Shown: in pieces, positions 12,001 through 22,282 of the stretch | Layout of the letters: each line of letters opens with the position of its first letter | How positions within the stretch are numbered: the first letter of the stretch is position 1 | Origin: Rhizaria sp. SCN 62-66 | Lineage: Eukaryota; Rhizaria, unplaced | Length of the DNA: 64,000 bases | Assembly (NCBI GenBank): GCA_001724265.1 | Contig: MEDY01000076.1 | Coordinates: forward strand, 114,551-178,550 | Direction of reading: 5' to 3' | The notes under the pieces: generated by a model | Databases searched by the model: none | The model's input: the letters and a program-made list of their open reading frames with translations, nothing else | What the model was told of the DNA's origin: nothing | Made by a program: the position numbers and the translations under genes

Positions 12001-14199
12001 CGCCTTAGCAGCTGAAGACACCGATGCGCCGCTGCTACGAGCGGAGCGATTGCGGTTTGCCCAGTCGAACAGCGCGGTTGTGACCGCAGCCGCGAGGCCC
12101 GAATCGCACCACTCGACAAACGACCGGCTCACAGTCACAGAACAAGCGCTGCTAGTGCCATTATGAGTGGTGTTACTCGGGTTCGCACTCGCACTATTGG
12201 TGGGAGTCAAGGATAGAAGTGCGTTGAGAATGGTGCACACTGCAGTTGGGTAGTGAGACGGGATGCCAAACAAATCAGTCCCAATCATAGCAGTCGTGTC
12301 ATTACTCGACTGCACCTGTGCCTGTGGCTGTGCCTGTTGTTGTTGCGGGGCGAGTGACAACGGCACCAAAGCGCCGACAGTAGCGAGTGCAGAGACGAGC
12401 TTGTCCCGGCAGTCGTGGTGGTAGCTGCTGCTCACAGTCACGGTCGCCGGGCTTGAACGAGAGCTCGCGGCTGCGGAAGCGGAAGCAACAGCAGGGCCAA
12501 TCATGACAACAATATCATCGTCGTCGTCATCTGCAGACGCGGCAGCAGCCTTGCTGCTCTGAGACAGACGCAGAGCTTGCTGAGCCTTTATTTGACTGTG
12601 GGCAGCAACGTTGTGACCGTGAGCTGCCTTGTCAAACTCGGCGCACGCGCGGCCCAGGTCGTGCTTGTCGTGCAGCTCAGCAGCTGAGGGCAAGGGGTTC
12701 AGGTGTAAGTACTTGCTGCGGCCGCTGCTGAGGGACTTAGACCGGTGTCCCTCGTGAGTCGTTGTCGCAGCAACAGAGCCCACGCTCTCAGTCGCACCGC
12801 TAAAGTGCTTACCCTGCTGTTGATGTCGCTGTTGTTGGTGCTGCTGGCTTGCATTGGCGTTGGAGGCAGCGGCTTGCCCGAGCTTTTTGCTCTGTGCGCG
12901 GGGCAAGTCGTCCGCGGGCGGGGGCAGGCCGTGCGACAAGCGCAGCACGTGCGCGGTGTTGGTGGGGCTGCCGCCACTGTTCTTACTGTGCGTCATCGCA
13001 GCGCGCGCGGCCAGACTCGCCGTGACCACGTCTGCGGTGCCGGTGGGAGCGAAGAACAACGCACCGCTGGTTCCACTGCTCGCACTGGCAGCATGAGCGT
13101 GGCCGGTGTGGCCGCTGTTGTTACTGTTGTTACCAGCGGGTGTCGATGACCCAGCGGAGGAGGCGACGGCAACCGCAGCAGAGGCCGCAGCAGCGACGCC
13201 AGCATTTGAAGCAGAGCCCGTAATGTTCGCGTTGCTGCTGGGATAAGACAGGTGACGGTACGAAAGCACAGAGATTGCGGCAGCCGCGGCCGCAGCAGCC
13301 GCGGCGGCAGCAGCAGCATCAGTGTCTGCGTCCCCAGTGGTCGTCGCGGCCGTAGTCGCGACGCGGCACGTCTTCGCAGCACCGCTACTGTCACTGTTGT
13401 TGTTGCTGTTGCTGTTGGCGCTCGTGTGACTGTGGCTGAAGTGCGATAGTGAGGATGCGGGGGCGGGGGCGCGCGGCGGCGGCGCGGCAAAGAGCTCGAA
13501 CTGCGTCCGCACGCACCCGGGCAGTAGCGCCAGCGCACCGCTCGCGCTCACACCGCCAGCGCCAGCGCCCGCGCCAGCGGAGGCCGTCTTGTGGCGAGAC
13601 TGCTGGAGGCGGCGGCTGGAGATGCTGCCGGCCGCGGAGGACGAAGGCGCGACGACGACGCCGAGGCTGTTGGCCTCGCTGCCGCCGGCCGCGCCGTAGC
13701 CCGCTTCGGCGCCCGCGCCGGCGCCAGTGGCTGCCACGCTTTTGTTTGAGTTGCTGAAGGAGCCATTGTTGTTGTTGTTGTTATTGTTATTCGTGGTGGG
13801 GGAAACGTGTGGGCCCGAGTCGACGCGGGGCTTGCGCACCGCCAGCAGCGGGAACGGCGATGGCGTGCCCTCCGTCGCCGCGGCGCGCAGCGCGGGCGGA
13901 CAGGTACCCGTGGCGGCGGCAAAGCGGACGGCGCGCGACCTCTGCAGACTCGCGGCGCGCGCGAGCGCCTCTGCGGCGGTGTCAAGCTCGGCGCGCCACG
14001 CGGACGTGCCCTGCGGGTCCGAGGGGCTGCGCAGGGGCAGCGCGGGCAGCGACGCAAACGGGTCAATGGGAAACGCGGGTGCAGGCGCGGCGGGGGCCGG
14101 GGCGCGCGCGGGGGCGCGGGGGGCGGCGGCGGCGGGCGCAGAGGCGGGAGCGGCAGCGGGAGGCTGTCGCGTCGGAGGGCGGGGCGGGGGCGCGCTCAT
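1..14199 (-). CDS. Giant low-complexity protein, C-terminal part beyond left edge; one in-frame TAG
   Basis: I do not recognise this protein with confidence. A single minus-strand frame is open from 14487 to base 1 except for one TAG at 10219-10221. From the ATG at 14199 (MSAPPPRPP) there are 1,326 codons to the TAG, then 3,406 stop-free codons in the same register to the window edge, so at least about 4,730 residues if the TAG is translated. I chose ATG 14199 because a pyrimidine-rich leader precedes it, as in other genes here; ATG 14409 (ACAATG context) is possible. The product is rich in Ala, Ser, Asn and Thr, with short ordered-looking helical islands, a polyGln run (about 880-935) and an acidic run (about 22-66). 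The island at about 11280-12130 has an order (W-C, then RNVPTLAIA, then a W-containing helix, then a hydrophobic block) that loosely recalls Mediator Med12. That is weak, and I infer no function. If TAG is a stop, this is a 1,326-residue protein followed by an unexplained 10-kb open frame. Confidence 0.75.
10219..10221 (-). other. In-frame TAG inside giant open frame (candidate sense codon)
   Basis: The minus strand reads ...GCT GGT GGG AGC TAG CAG ACC GGG GCT..., in the register of both the upstream 1,326 codons and the downstream 3,406 codons. Amino-acid style (Ala/Ser/Asn-rich with helical islands) does not change across it. No GT-AG pair of realistic length and AT- or pyrimidine-rich composition around the codon removes it in frame. 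The next in-frame ATG is nine codons downstream (10195). Confidence 0.6.
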
Positions 14200-15944
14200 G
14201 CGGGGAAGGGAAACGCGACCGGAGAGCGACCGCAGCTCGGTATGTAGTGGAAAACTTGCTGGTGTAGCTAGTTGGCGTGGTATTGCTCGGTTTAGTGAAA
14301 GAGACCAGACTGGGTGGACGAGAGAAGTGCGGGGAGGCAAGGGAGGCAAGAAGGGTGGCGAGGCGAGCAGGGAAGGAAAGTGGGTGGTGAGAGCCAGAGA
14401 GTGGGACATTGTAAAAATAAGCAGTTGTAGTTGGTATATATTACGGGTTCGCCTGTTATGGCCGTCGAAATTAAGAGTATAGGTCAAGAGCCACAGTTTG
14501 CGAAGAGTATGAAAGTGGGTCCGAGTGCAGAGCAGTCGCAGTGGAATTCGGGATATGGACAGATTACCAAGGGAAGGTATTGTGCCAAAAATAACAAAAG
14601 AAAACCGTCAAAAAAACAAAAATTATGTCCGTTGACCTAAATTTAGAGCCACTGTCGGACAGCATGAAGAGATACAGCCATGTTTATTCAAGCGACAGCA
14701 CGGCGCCAAGAAACGAGCGAGGCTCCAGATCGGCTTGGTACGGCGTCCTAAACAACTGCACCGATCGGTGATATGATCGTCAATACCGTTGTCGCGTTGA
14801 TATCATAACAATGGTATGATTTTACCTATGATATGTATTTTCTACATCTGTAAGAGATCATTGTGCTGTGTATCCGGCATGAATCGAAGACTCATCGTCG
14901 TTACCGCTGGTGATGGTCCAGGGACGCCGCAGCGAGGCCTCTGGTGCTGCTGGTAGCACCTACAATAGTGTGGGCGCCCGCGTGTGGGTGTCTGCACTGG
15001 TGGCGCGCTTTCTGGTGCGGGTGCACGTGAGGCTTCTGTGCCCGCAGCACACGCGGAGATGCGACCAGTGATCGTGTTGCTGCAGCTGAAGGTTACACTA
15101 TGTGCTGTTGTCCCGCGACGGGTCTCAACGACGCGTGTATATTCGTGTTGGGCTTGGCGCAGGCGAGCGTGGTTGATGTCCAATCTGTATTTATGTCAGG
15201 TTTGCCAATCTTAAGGCACTCAAGGGGCCCGCACCTGGGCATGAAGGGCGTGGTCGGGACGAGCTGGAGGCACAGTTAAGCAATCAAGATTGCGTCTTAG
15301 TAACTGTGCGAAGCGCGGATGCTTTTATATCGCTAAGACTTTTCAACGAAAGGAGAAATAACTCGAAAATGTGTCGTTAAGAGGATGTACAGACTGCAGT
15401 GACACAGAATGATGCTTAACTATCGACGATTCTGAAGTAGATTTGACATGACATGAGCTGAAAAGACATGTTTTATACGTTACTAGTTCAGCAATACAAC
15501 GCTGTGTCAATTATTATTATATTAGCGATTGTTTCAAAGAGGTATTTGAGTGAAGAAATGGTGACCACAAATCAGTTTTGAAGCCAGTTCCTAAAAAATC
15601 CAAATATATTTATCGAATGAGAGTTTTTCGGCCCCCCTGGTTGAATCGAAGCGTTTGGTTGGAGGCTGTCGCCACCAGAAATACTTCGGTACCTGTCCAC
15701 CGATGTTTTATCTGGGCCCTGGCGTTTAATAGTGATCATTCGGCAGCTGTTTGTATCTATTACATCTTTTGTTATTTGCTCCCGCTGGTGCCTTAGTGCG
15801 CTAAATAGCACTTTCCTACTCACCCTCGCTCACGTCTCTGAGACACGACCTTTCTCCCGTTCCACTTGCCCCCGTTTCTCACCGCTGCTCCTCGCTCGCT
15901 GCCTTCTCTTCTCCTGCATCAACGTTCTGCGGACAGGTTCGGCC
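14200..15944. other. Divergent intergenic region between giant gene and Hippo-like kinase
   Basis: This 1.7-kb AT-rich spacer should hold the 5' leaders and promoters of both flanking genes. The part next to 14199 is pyrimidine-rich on the minus strand, and the part at about 15830-15940 is pyrimidine-rich on the plus strand; both look like 5' UTRs. A GC-rich island at about 14870-15250 stands out and is described separately. No tRNA-like or repeat structure was recognised. Confidence 0.6.
14879..15214 (+). other. Small open frame with two in-frame TAGs in a GC-rich island (doubtful gene)
   Basis: If TAG is read as sense, a frame runs from ATG 14879 to TAA 15212-15214, about 111 codons, with TAGs at about 14957 and 14969. 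It has several Cys and Trp residues and no recognised domain. It lies in a GC-rich island within AT-rich intergenic DNA, which is the only reason to consider it. It could equally be a non-coding transcript, a regulatory island or chance. The two TAGs are followed by CAC and TGT, unlike the CAR context of the better cases. Confidence 0.15.
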
Positions 15945-17854
15945 ATGAGCAATACCGTCGCTGGTATTGAGGTCTCTAAGGAGGACCCCATGGAGCGGTT
16001 CCAGTTCGTCTCTAAGGTTCGTCGCATGCCACTCTCCACAACTTCTCATTATCTACCCCATGCGTCTCAAAACACACTCCAGTACTCCTCTCTAGTTTCG
16101 CCTGCTTTCCTCCGCTGTTTTGTGTCATCCTTGCAACTCTGCCTTATCTCACACGTTACTCTTGCGCCCTCTGTACCCTCCTTTCGTTCTTTCTTCTCCC
16201 AACCACAACAATTCCCCGATTCTATCTTTCCCTTCAAACTCGGCCTTGATTTTCTCCGCTTCGCATCCACACACGCGCACGTCCCACGTCTTCATAACCA
16301 CCACAGGTCGGCGAAGGTTCCTACGGCGCTGTGTACAAGGCGATCGACAAAACCGACGGCGCTGACGTGGCTGTGAAGATCCTCGAGCTGCCCGACGAGA
16401 AGGAGTCAGCCGACCTGCGCAAGGAAATCAACTTCCTGCGCCAGTGCGACTCGCCCTACATCGTCGCCTACCGCGGCGCTTTTGTGCGCGAGTCCAAGAT
16501 TTGGATCGTGATGGAGTACTGCGGCGCGGGCTCGCTGTCGGACATCATGGCCATCTGCGACGTGACGTTCGAGGAGTTTTACATCTCTGCCATTCTCAAG
16601 CAGTGTCTCCGCGGTCTCGATTACCTGCACAAGAACAAGAAGCTGCACCGCGACATCAAGTCGGGCAACATCCTTCTCACCCACTCGGGCCAGTGCAAGC
16701 TCGCCGACTTCGGCGTCTCTGCCGAGCTGGCCAACACGCTCGCCAAGTGTGGCACCATGATCGGCACGCCCTACTTCATGGCGCCCGAAGTGCTCCAGTC
16801 GCAGGCCTACGACGCCAAGGCTGACATCTGGTCCCTGGCCATCACGGCGTACGAGCTCGCCGTGGGGCAGCCGCCGCACGCGGATGTGCACCCGATGCGC
16901 GCCATCTTCATCATCCCCTCCGCGCCGCCGCCGACGCTGCCAGAGCCCGAGTCGTTCTCGCCCGAGTTCAACGACTTCCTCCGCGTGTGTCTGCAGATGG
17001 ACCCTACAAAGCGCCCCACGGCCGAGGCGCTGCTGGAGCACCCGTTCATCAAGCCCAGCCAGGAAGTGGCCGTCGTGCAGACGCTCGTCGAGGAAGTCAA
17101 GAAGATCGTCGAGGAGTACCGCGAAGCGGAGGCTAAGGAGCAGCAGGAGCTTAAGATCAACGCCCCCGGCGCGGGCAACATCCTCGACAACGGCGGCCAC
17201 GGCTCGAGCGCCAACGCCGCCGGCGCCGGTGCGGGTGGCGACGGCCCTACGATGGTCAACCGCCCTAACGCCTCTGGCAACGGCACCATCGTTGGCGGCC
17301 CGTCCCCGGCGACGTGGAACGCCACCGACCAAGGCACTGTAGTCGCCAACGCGGCGATGCTCGCGTCGTTCAACGCGGGCAACGCCGACCCCGAGGCTGG
17401 CAACATGTCCACCATGGTGCCCACCAAGCAGGTCACCTCCAACGCCTCGGGCACCATGGTGCTCGCCAATGGAGGCAACAACAACGCGGCCGAGTTCGCG
17501 ACGATGGTGCGCGTGCCCGCGGGCGGCGCGGCGGCCAAGCCCGTGGGTGAGCACCCTGGCACCATGGTGCGCACCAAGGGCCGCTCGACCGGCACCATGA
17601 TGCTGCGCAAACCCGCCAACGCCCCCGGCGCCGCTGCTCCCGCGCCCGCGCAGCAGGACGGCATGGTGCGCGTCGGCACCGTCTCTGCGCTGATCCAGCG
17701 CACCAAATCCACGGCCAAGACGCCCGAGGAAGTGCGCAAGGCGATGGACGAGATCAAGGCCATGTACGCCGTCGACCAGAAGGCTGTGACTGACTTTTAC
17801 ACGGAGAAGCTGCGTGAGCTGACGAAGCAGCTCAACCAGCTCAGCGGCAAGTAA
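15945..17854 (+). CDS. Hippo/MST-like Ste20 (GCK-II) protein kinase with C-terminal SARAH-like coiled coil
   Basis: Two exons, 15945-16016 and 16307-17854, give 539 residues. The intron (16017-16306) starts GTTCGT, is pyrimidine-rich and ends ACAG; it splits the Gly-rich loop, and joining restores VGEGSYGAVYKA. Kinase motifs are complete: VAVKIL lysine, HRDIKSGNILL catalytic loop, DFGVSA and the activation segment MIGTPYFMAPE, whose Thr matches the activating Thr of MST1/2. The domain order matches MST1/2 (Hippo): N-terminal kinase, flexible linker, and a charged C-terminal helix (about residues 495-539, TPEEVRKAMDEIKAMY onwards) that fits a SARAH dimerisation helix. The linker repeats a Thr-Met-Val type motif at least six times (17245-17600). 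In animals this kinase acts upstream of LATS/NDR kinases with MOB1. The frame ends in TAA. Family assignment is firm; the SARAH call is by position and pattern. Confidence 0.92.
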
Positions 17855-19555
17855 GCAAGTCGGCTCAGTTGATTCGCGCTCATCGCGCACGATCATCTAT
17901 CAGATCTATGCTGCTGTTATGCTATACTAGCCAACGAAGTAAAAGCCACGGGTGATGTTAAGAAAACAAGCGTGAGAGCTTCAGCTAAAGCCAACGTTTT
18001 GACAAATTACTTCACGAAGTTTACAGCAGAGTTGATGCAGATCAAATCGTTTTGTCACGTCGAGTTGAATGTTTGGCACAAGATTGTCTGTGCGATATTA
18101 GCTGTGTGTGAATGTGTGATCGAAGTGTCATTTTGGCCAACTGTTTGACGAAGGAGTATGTTTTTGTTTTGGACTTGACTTTTTATTAACCAGTTTATAT
18201 TTTCTTGTGCATAGTATGATGTTTACTAATGCCCCTCTCTCATGTTGTATTTTTTTACACTGCAAAACGAAAGTTGATTCACAGCATCTGCCATGAGGAG
18301 TGTTTGTGTGACGTGAATTTGGTGTTTTACCAATGCTAGTAGTGCTCTGTTGCGCTGTAGCCACTCGTGTCGCACGATGTTTCTCTTAGCTTTGTTAATA
18401 TCTCGCGGGGTTTGCATGAGAGAAGCTTGGACATCAGTAGTGATGATTGTTTTTCGAATGCGTATCGTCAATTTACCAGTTAGCCAGTATCAACAGCCAC
18501 ACACTCACACACAGCAGTCGCACACAGCTATGTCTGCCTCACGAAATCTCGATCTCATACCACAGTCGCCGTCACAATGTCACTGTCGACATTTGTCGTC
18601 TGCGCTATGCTTTCGTTACGCTCTGTGGCCTTGCCTCTTGTCAACTCTCTTCTTTCTCTCCTCTTGTTTGTGGCCAACTCGTCGTCCTTGGACACTTTCC
18701 GTGTGTCATTTTCCTTTCATCTTGTCGTTTTTGTTTTGTTTTTGTGTGTTATCGTCACCGCGACTGTCGCTGCCTTAGTTGTTTTCATTACTGTCGCCGT
18801 TGTTGACCTAGTTTTTTGCCACTGTTACCGCACGTGTTACATTGTTATTCTGCTCTCCGTTTTGTTTGTTTTCATATTCGTTCTGTTCTTTTTTTATTTT
18901 TCATGGCCTCGTGTGCGTGATTGGTTTGTTTCGTCTCTGCTTCGTGTGTTACTTAATGTATGTGTGTCTGTGCGTCGCCCTATTGTGCGTGTGTCACAAC
19001 ATCAACAACAATAGTGTCTCAACGTTCGCTTATTCTTTGTCCTGATTCCGCATCAGTCATCTTGTTGTCTGTCTCTGCTGGCTCTTGCACTTGCTGTTGT
19101 TGTACTTCGTGTGTAGCAAAAGAGTGAGAACATGCAAAGACTTAATTAATCACGGATAGATGTGAGTGAACTAAAGAAAAGAAAAAGGCAACAAATAGTG
19201 AAAAGTGTAAGTTGAGACACACTCCTATCACAACCAAAAGCATTACCTAAAAGAACGTTATCAACTACTCTTAAACTTGCGTACACTCGCACGCACACCC
19301 ACGAACACTTGCGGAAAAGAGAGACACACACAAAAACGCGTTCAAACCTTCTAAATTCGTTACTATACAGATTTTATACTTGGAATATCCAAAAATACAA
19401 ACAAAAACTTCAACATAATAACTTTTGATAACTTTAAACAAGAAAGTAGGCAAGTCGAAACAAGTCGTCGTTATGTATGAACTTGGTATTAAGTCAAAAT
19501 AACCCAATGGTAGGATGAAAAACATATTAAATATAGAGAAGTTACGAGAGACACC
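17855..19555. other. Intergenic region with T-rich, possibly spurious open frames
   Basis: A 1.7-kb spacer between the convergent kinase and monooxygenase genes. It is AT-rich, with a strongly pyrimidine-rich block on the plus strand at about 18540-19080. That block gives overlapping hydrophobic frames in all three registers, a typical effect of T-rich DNA. The longest, ATG 18577 to TAG 19012, would run on to TAA 19147 if TAG is sense, passing a second TAG followed by CAA. It would encode a multi-span hydrophobic polypeptide of about 190 residues. I do not regard it as an established gene. Confidence 0.4.
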
Positions 19556-22282
19556 TTACAGCTTAGCCAGTGCCGCGAGTTGCTTCAGCTCGGGGAAGTC
19601 CTCTAACACAGAGATGTGGTACGCCTTCTTATACTCGGCCTGCCGCACCGGCAGCGGCAGCATGCGCGCCGCGACGGCGTTGAGTGCGGCCGCGAACCCG
19701 CCCTGCTCGCGCGCCGTCGCCGCCTCGTTGCGCGCGCGCGTGGCCTCGGCCTCGACGCGCCACTGGCGGCACGCGCGCACCCTCGCCGCGGGCCAGGCCC
19801 CGCACCAGGGCACAGGCAGCGGACTGGGGAGCTTGCCCGCGGCCAGCGACTGGCTGTGAGTGCTCGACGGGGAGGCGGCGCCGGTCGGCAGCGAGAAACG
19901 CGACTTGCCGCCGCTTTGGGCAGCGCAGTTGCTGTTGTGAGCCTGAGCATGCGCAGCGACGCGGGCAGAGGCGCGTGGCGAAGCGGGGTCGAGGCCGAGG
20001 CGACTTAACTTCTCGCTGTAGGTACCGTTCGTGTTTTGTTTCGAAGCAGAACTCGCGTCATCGCCGCTGCTCCAGTATCCGCTATCACTATCTTGCTTGC
20101 CATCGTCCTGGGCGTCGTCCTGATCGTTGGCGCTCGTCAACAGGATACCGTTGTCACGGTTCCAATCGCGCTCCGCCAATAGTGTCGCCAGGTGCGTCGC
20201 CAGCGTGACCGCGACCGCGTCCTCAATACACATCGCCGTATCTTGCCCGCCCTCGGGCAAGAGACTGTGCGCAGCGTGGCCCACGGTCACGATGGCGGGC
20301 ATCGGCGACGACAACAACGGGGACGAAACGACCGACTTCGGCCGCTGCGACTGAGAACGCGACTGCGACAGTGTGTCGGCGATGTCCGCGTTCCTTGCGG
20401 TTGATGCAGGCGTGAGGGTCGTAATAGGGGCGGAGGGCCAGCGGGATTGCTCGCTCCAAGAGGAATACGGAAGCTCGCCCGTAGCAGCAGCAACAACGCA
20501 CACAACATCGCTGGCAGTTCCGCTAGCATGTGCGTCAACGCTCTTGGTTGCAGAATGCGACTTTGACTGATACGCTTTGGTCATGGATGTACCTTGCTCT
20601 GGTGAAAGCGTTGATGATGAAAGCATCAAAGCGGCGAGCAAGGCGTCGCTACCGTACTTAAACGACAAATCGCCGCTATTCCACAGTGCAAATGCTGAGG
20701 ATGCGGCTTGCTCACTCTTGCCAGTGCCGAATAGGTCAGCGGTCAGAGAAACAATGTTGTTTGAGGTCCACGGAGGCAAGTCAGAGTCCGAGCTCAAGCC
20801 GCGTCCTTGCACCGAGTGATAGGGATAATGGCTCGCGCTAGTACCAGCTAAGAGGAGTGACTCTGGCACTTGTGCCCACCAGTGAACCCAGCCGCAGCCA
20901 TCGCTTGCGTCGACCGCCGTGCTTGAGTTAGTGCTCGAAAGCGGTGACTTGTTGTTGAACACGTAACCCCACCTCACAGCCACCTTCTCCTTCGCCGCGT
21001 CACTGCCGCTGCCGTGATGCACAGTCAGTTGCGTCACAGTCTCGACAACTTGCGGATGCTTCCCGAGAGAGCCGTCAGCAGCAGCGCCTGTCCGCGCCTT
21101 GTACACTGCGCTCACGTCGCTGTTGTCGCTAATATTGCTGATCGTGTTGCTGGTATCGGTGGCGGTGAGCTTGGGGGTGTGCGAGTGGCCGTGAGCAAAG
21201 AAGTCGCGAGCAGTGGTGAACAGCTTCAGTGCGTCGCTTTGGGGAGTTGAAAACAGCGACGACGTTGCTGAAAACAACGACGAAAACATCCCACCCTTTG
21301 CATTAGAGCTCGTGTGATCTGACGTTTTGGCACTATCGCCCTTGGATGTGAGCAGGGCTGCAACGTCGTCAGCCTTAGCGTACCCTTGCACCAGCACTGT
21401 CACAGGTTCGACGCCCCTGCGCAACCGAAGATAAGCCGCCGCGCCCTCCGCCGCTGCATGTAAGCCGCGGCCGGCACTGGGCTTCATTGCGGGAGATCCG
21501 GCGCCGCCGTTACGCACGAAAGGTAAGCCGCGAGGGGAGCCGGTGCCGATGGCGGTCGTCGCGCCAGTGTCGGCGGACTGCAAGTGCTGCCGCAAGGCTG
21601 AGTATAGTCCGTCGGCTGCAATGACCAGGTGGTAGGGGGCGCGATCGGGCAACACGCCGTAGTCACGACCAAAGAAATGCAGCTGAAGAGCTTGTGAAGG
21701 AAGCTGCTGCAAAGGTCCTGAGTCGGCACTCGCGCTAGAGGGATTAGAGCTACTGCTGTCGCCAATGGTGACGGCTTCTGTGACGCGAGTGTAGCCGGCA
21801 CAGGTGTGATTGTACTGAACCGCGATTGCGCTGCGCTGCTGCCCAGCTGCGGCGCTAGTGTCCGCGTGCGGCAACAAAGACACAGCGTCTGATGTCAGCG
21901 GAGTCAACGGCGCGGCGCGAATCGCAGTCAGAAACGCCTCGCGCGAGACCCACAGTGACGGGCGCGCGAGCGGCGCGATGGGGCACGATACGAGCGAGCC
22001 GTCAGCGGATCGCGTGCCACTCTGGACAGCAACCGCGCCGGCGTTCTCAAGAGCGAGAGCAAGAGGCGGGTCGAGCAGACGGAGCGCGTGGAAGGCGCTG
22101 GGGGTGATCTGAACACCTTGGAACGCTGTCGGTGAGCTAGGCAGCTCAGAAGGGGAGGAATCGAACGTCTCTACCCCAGTGAAACCGGCGCGAAGAAGAA
22201 GACGGGTGGTCAGTAAACCAGTAATGCCGGCGCCAACAACGCCAATGCGCAGAGACTGTTTGAGCGCCTTGGAGAGCGACAT
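19556..22282 (-). CDS. FAD-dependent monooxygenase-like flavoprotein with long low-complexity insertions
   Basis: An intronless frame of 908 residues from ATG 22282 to TAA. The N-terminus has a Rossmann dinucleotide motif, IGVVGAGITGLL, followed by the first helix and an acidic end of strand 2 (ETFDSS), as in group A (PHBH-fold) flavin monooxygenases. A DG-type motif, HLVIAADGLYSAL, lies at about residues 209-225. A motif in the position of the FAD-ribityl GD motif reads VGHAAHSLLPEGGQDTAM with a following ED at about residues 664-690. The usual Asp of GDAAH is His here, so FAD binding may be altered or the family divergent. Between the DG and GD motifs about 440 residues of Ser/Ala/Asp-rich sequence enlarge the protein to roughly twice the usual 400-450. 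The substrate cannot be told. It is convergent with the kinase gene on its left. Confidence 0.75.
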   Translation of the reverse strand: MSLSKALKQSLRIGVVGAGITGLLTTRLLLRAGFTGVETFDSSPSELPSSPTAFQGVQITPSAFHALRLLDPPLALALENAGAVAVQSGTRSADGSLVSCPIAPLARPSLWVSREAFLTAIRAAPLTPLTSDAVSLLPHADTSAAAGQQRSAIAVQYNHTCAGYTRVTEAVTIGDSSSSNPSSASADSGPLQQLPSQALQLHFFGRDYGVLPDRAPYHLVIAADGLYSALRQHLQSADTGATTAIGTGSPRGLPFVRNGGAGSPAMKPSAGRGLHAAAEGAAAYLRLRRGVEPVTVLVQGYAKADDVAALLTSKGDSAKTSDHTSSNAKGGMFSSLFSATSSLFSTPQSDALKLFTTARDFFAHGHSHTPKLTATDTSNTISNISDNSDVSAVYKARTGAAADGSLGKHPQVVETVTQLTVHHGSGSDAAKEKVAVRWGYVFNNKSPLSSTNSSTAVDASDGCGWVHWWAQVPESLLLAGTSASHYPYHSVQGRGLSSDSDLPPWTSNNIVSLTADLFGTGKSEQAASSAFALWNSGDLSFKYGSDALLAALMLSSSTLSPEQGTSMTKAYQSKSHSATKSVDAHASGTASDVVCVVAAATGELPYSSWSEQSRWPSAPITTLTPASTARNADIADTLSQSRSQSQRPKSVVSSPLLSSPMPAIVTVGHAAHSLLPEGGQDTAMCIEDAVAVTLATHLATLLAERDWNRDNGILLTSANDQDDAQDDGKQDSDSGYWSSGDDASSASKQNTNGTYSEKLSRLGLDPASPRASARVAAHAQAHNSNCAAQSGGKSRFSLPTGAASPSSTHSQSLAAGKLPSPLPVPWCGAWPAARVRACRQWRVEAEATRARNEAATAREQGGFAAALNAVAARMLPLPVRQAEYKKAYHISVLEDFPELKQLAALAKL

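Noticed and set aside
18350-19045. Several overlapping hydrophobic open frames in a T-rich stretch
   Set aside because: All three registers are similarly open and Leu/Phe/Val/Cys-rich, which follows from pyrimidine-rich DNA. There is no domain or codon bias. It is kept only as a weak example for the TAG question.
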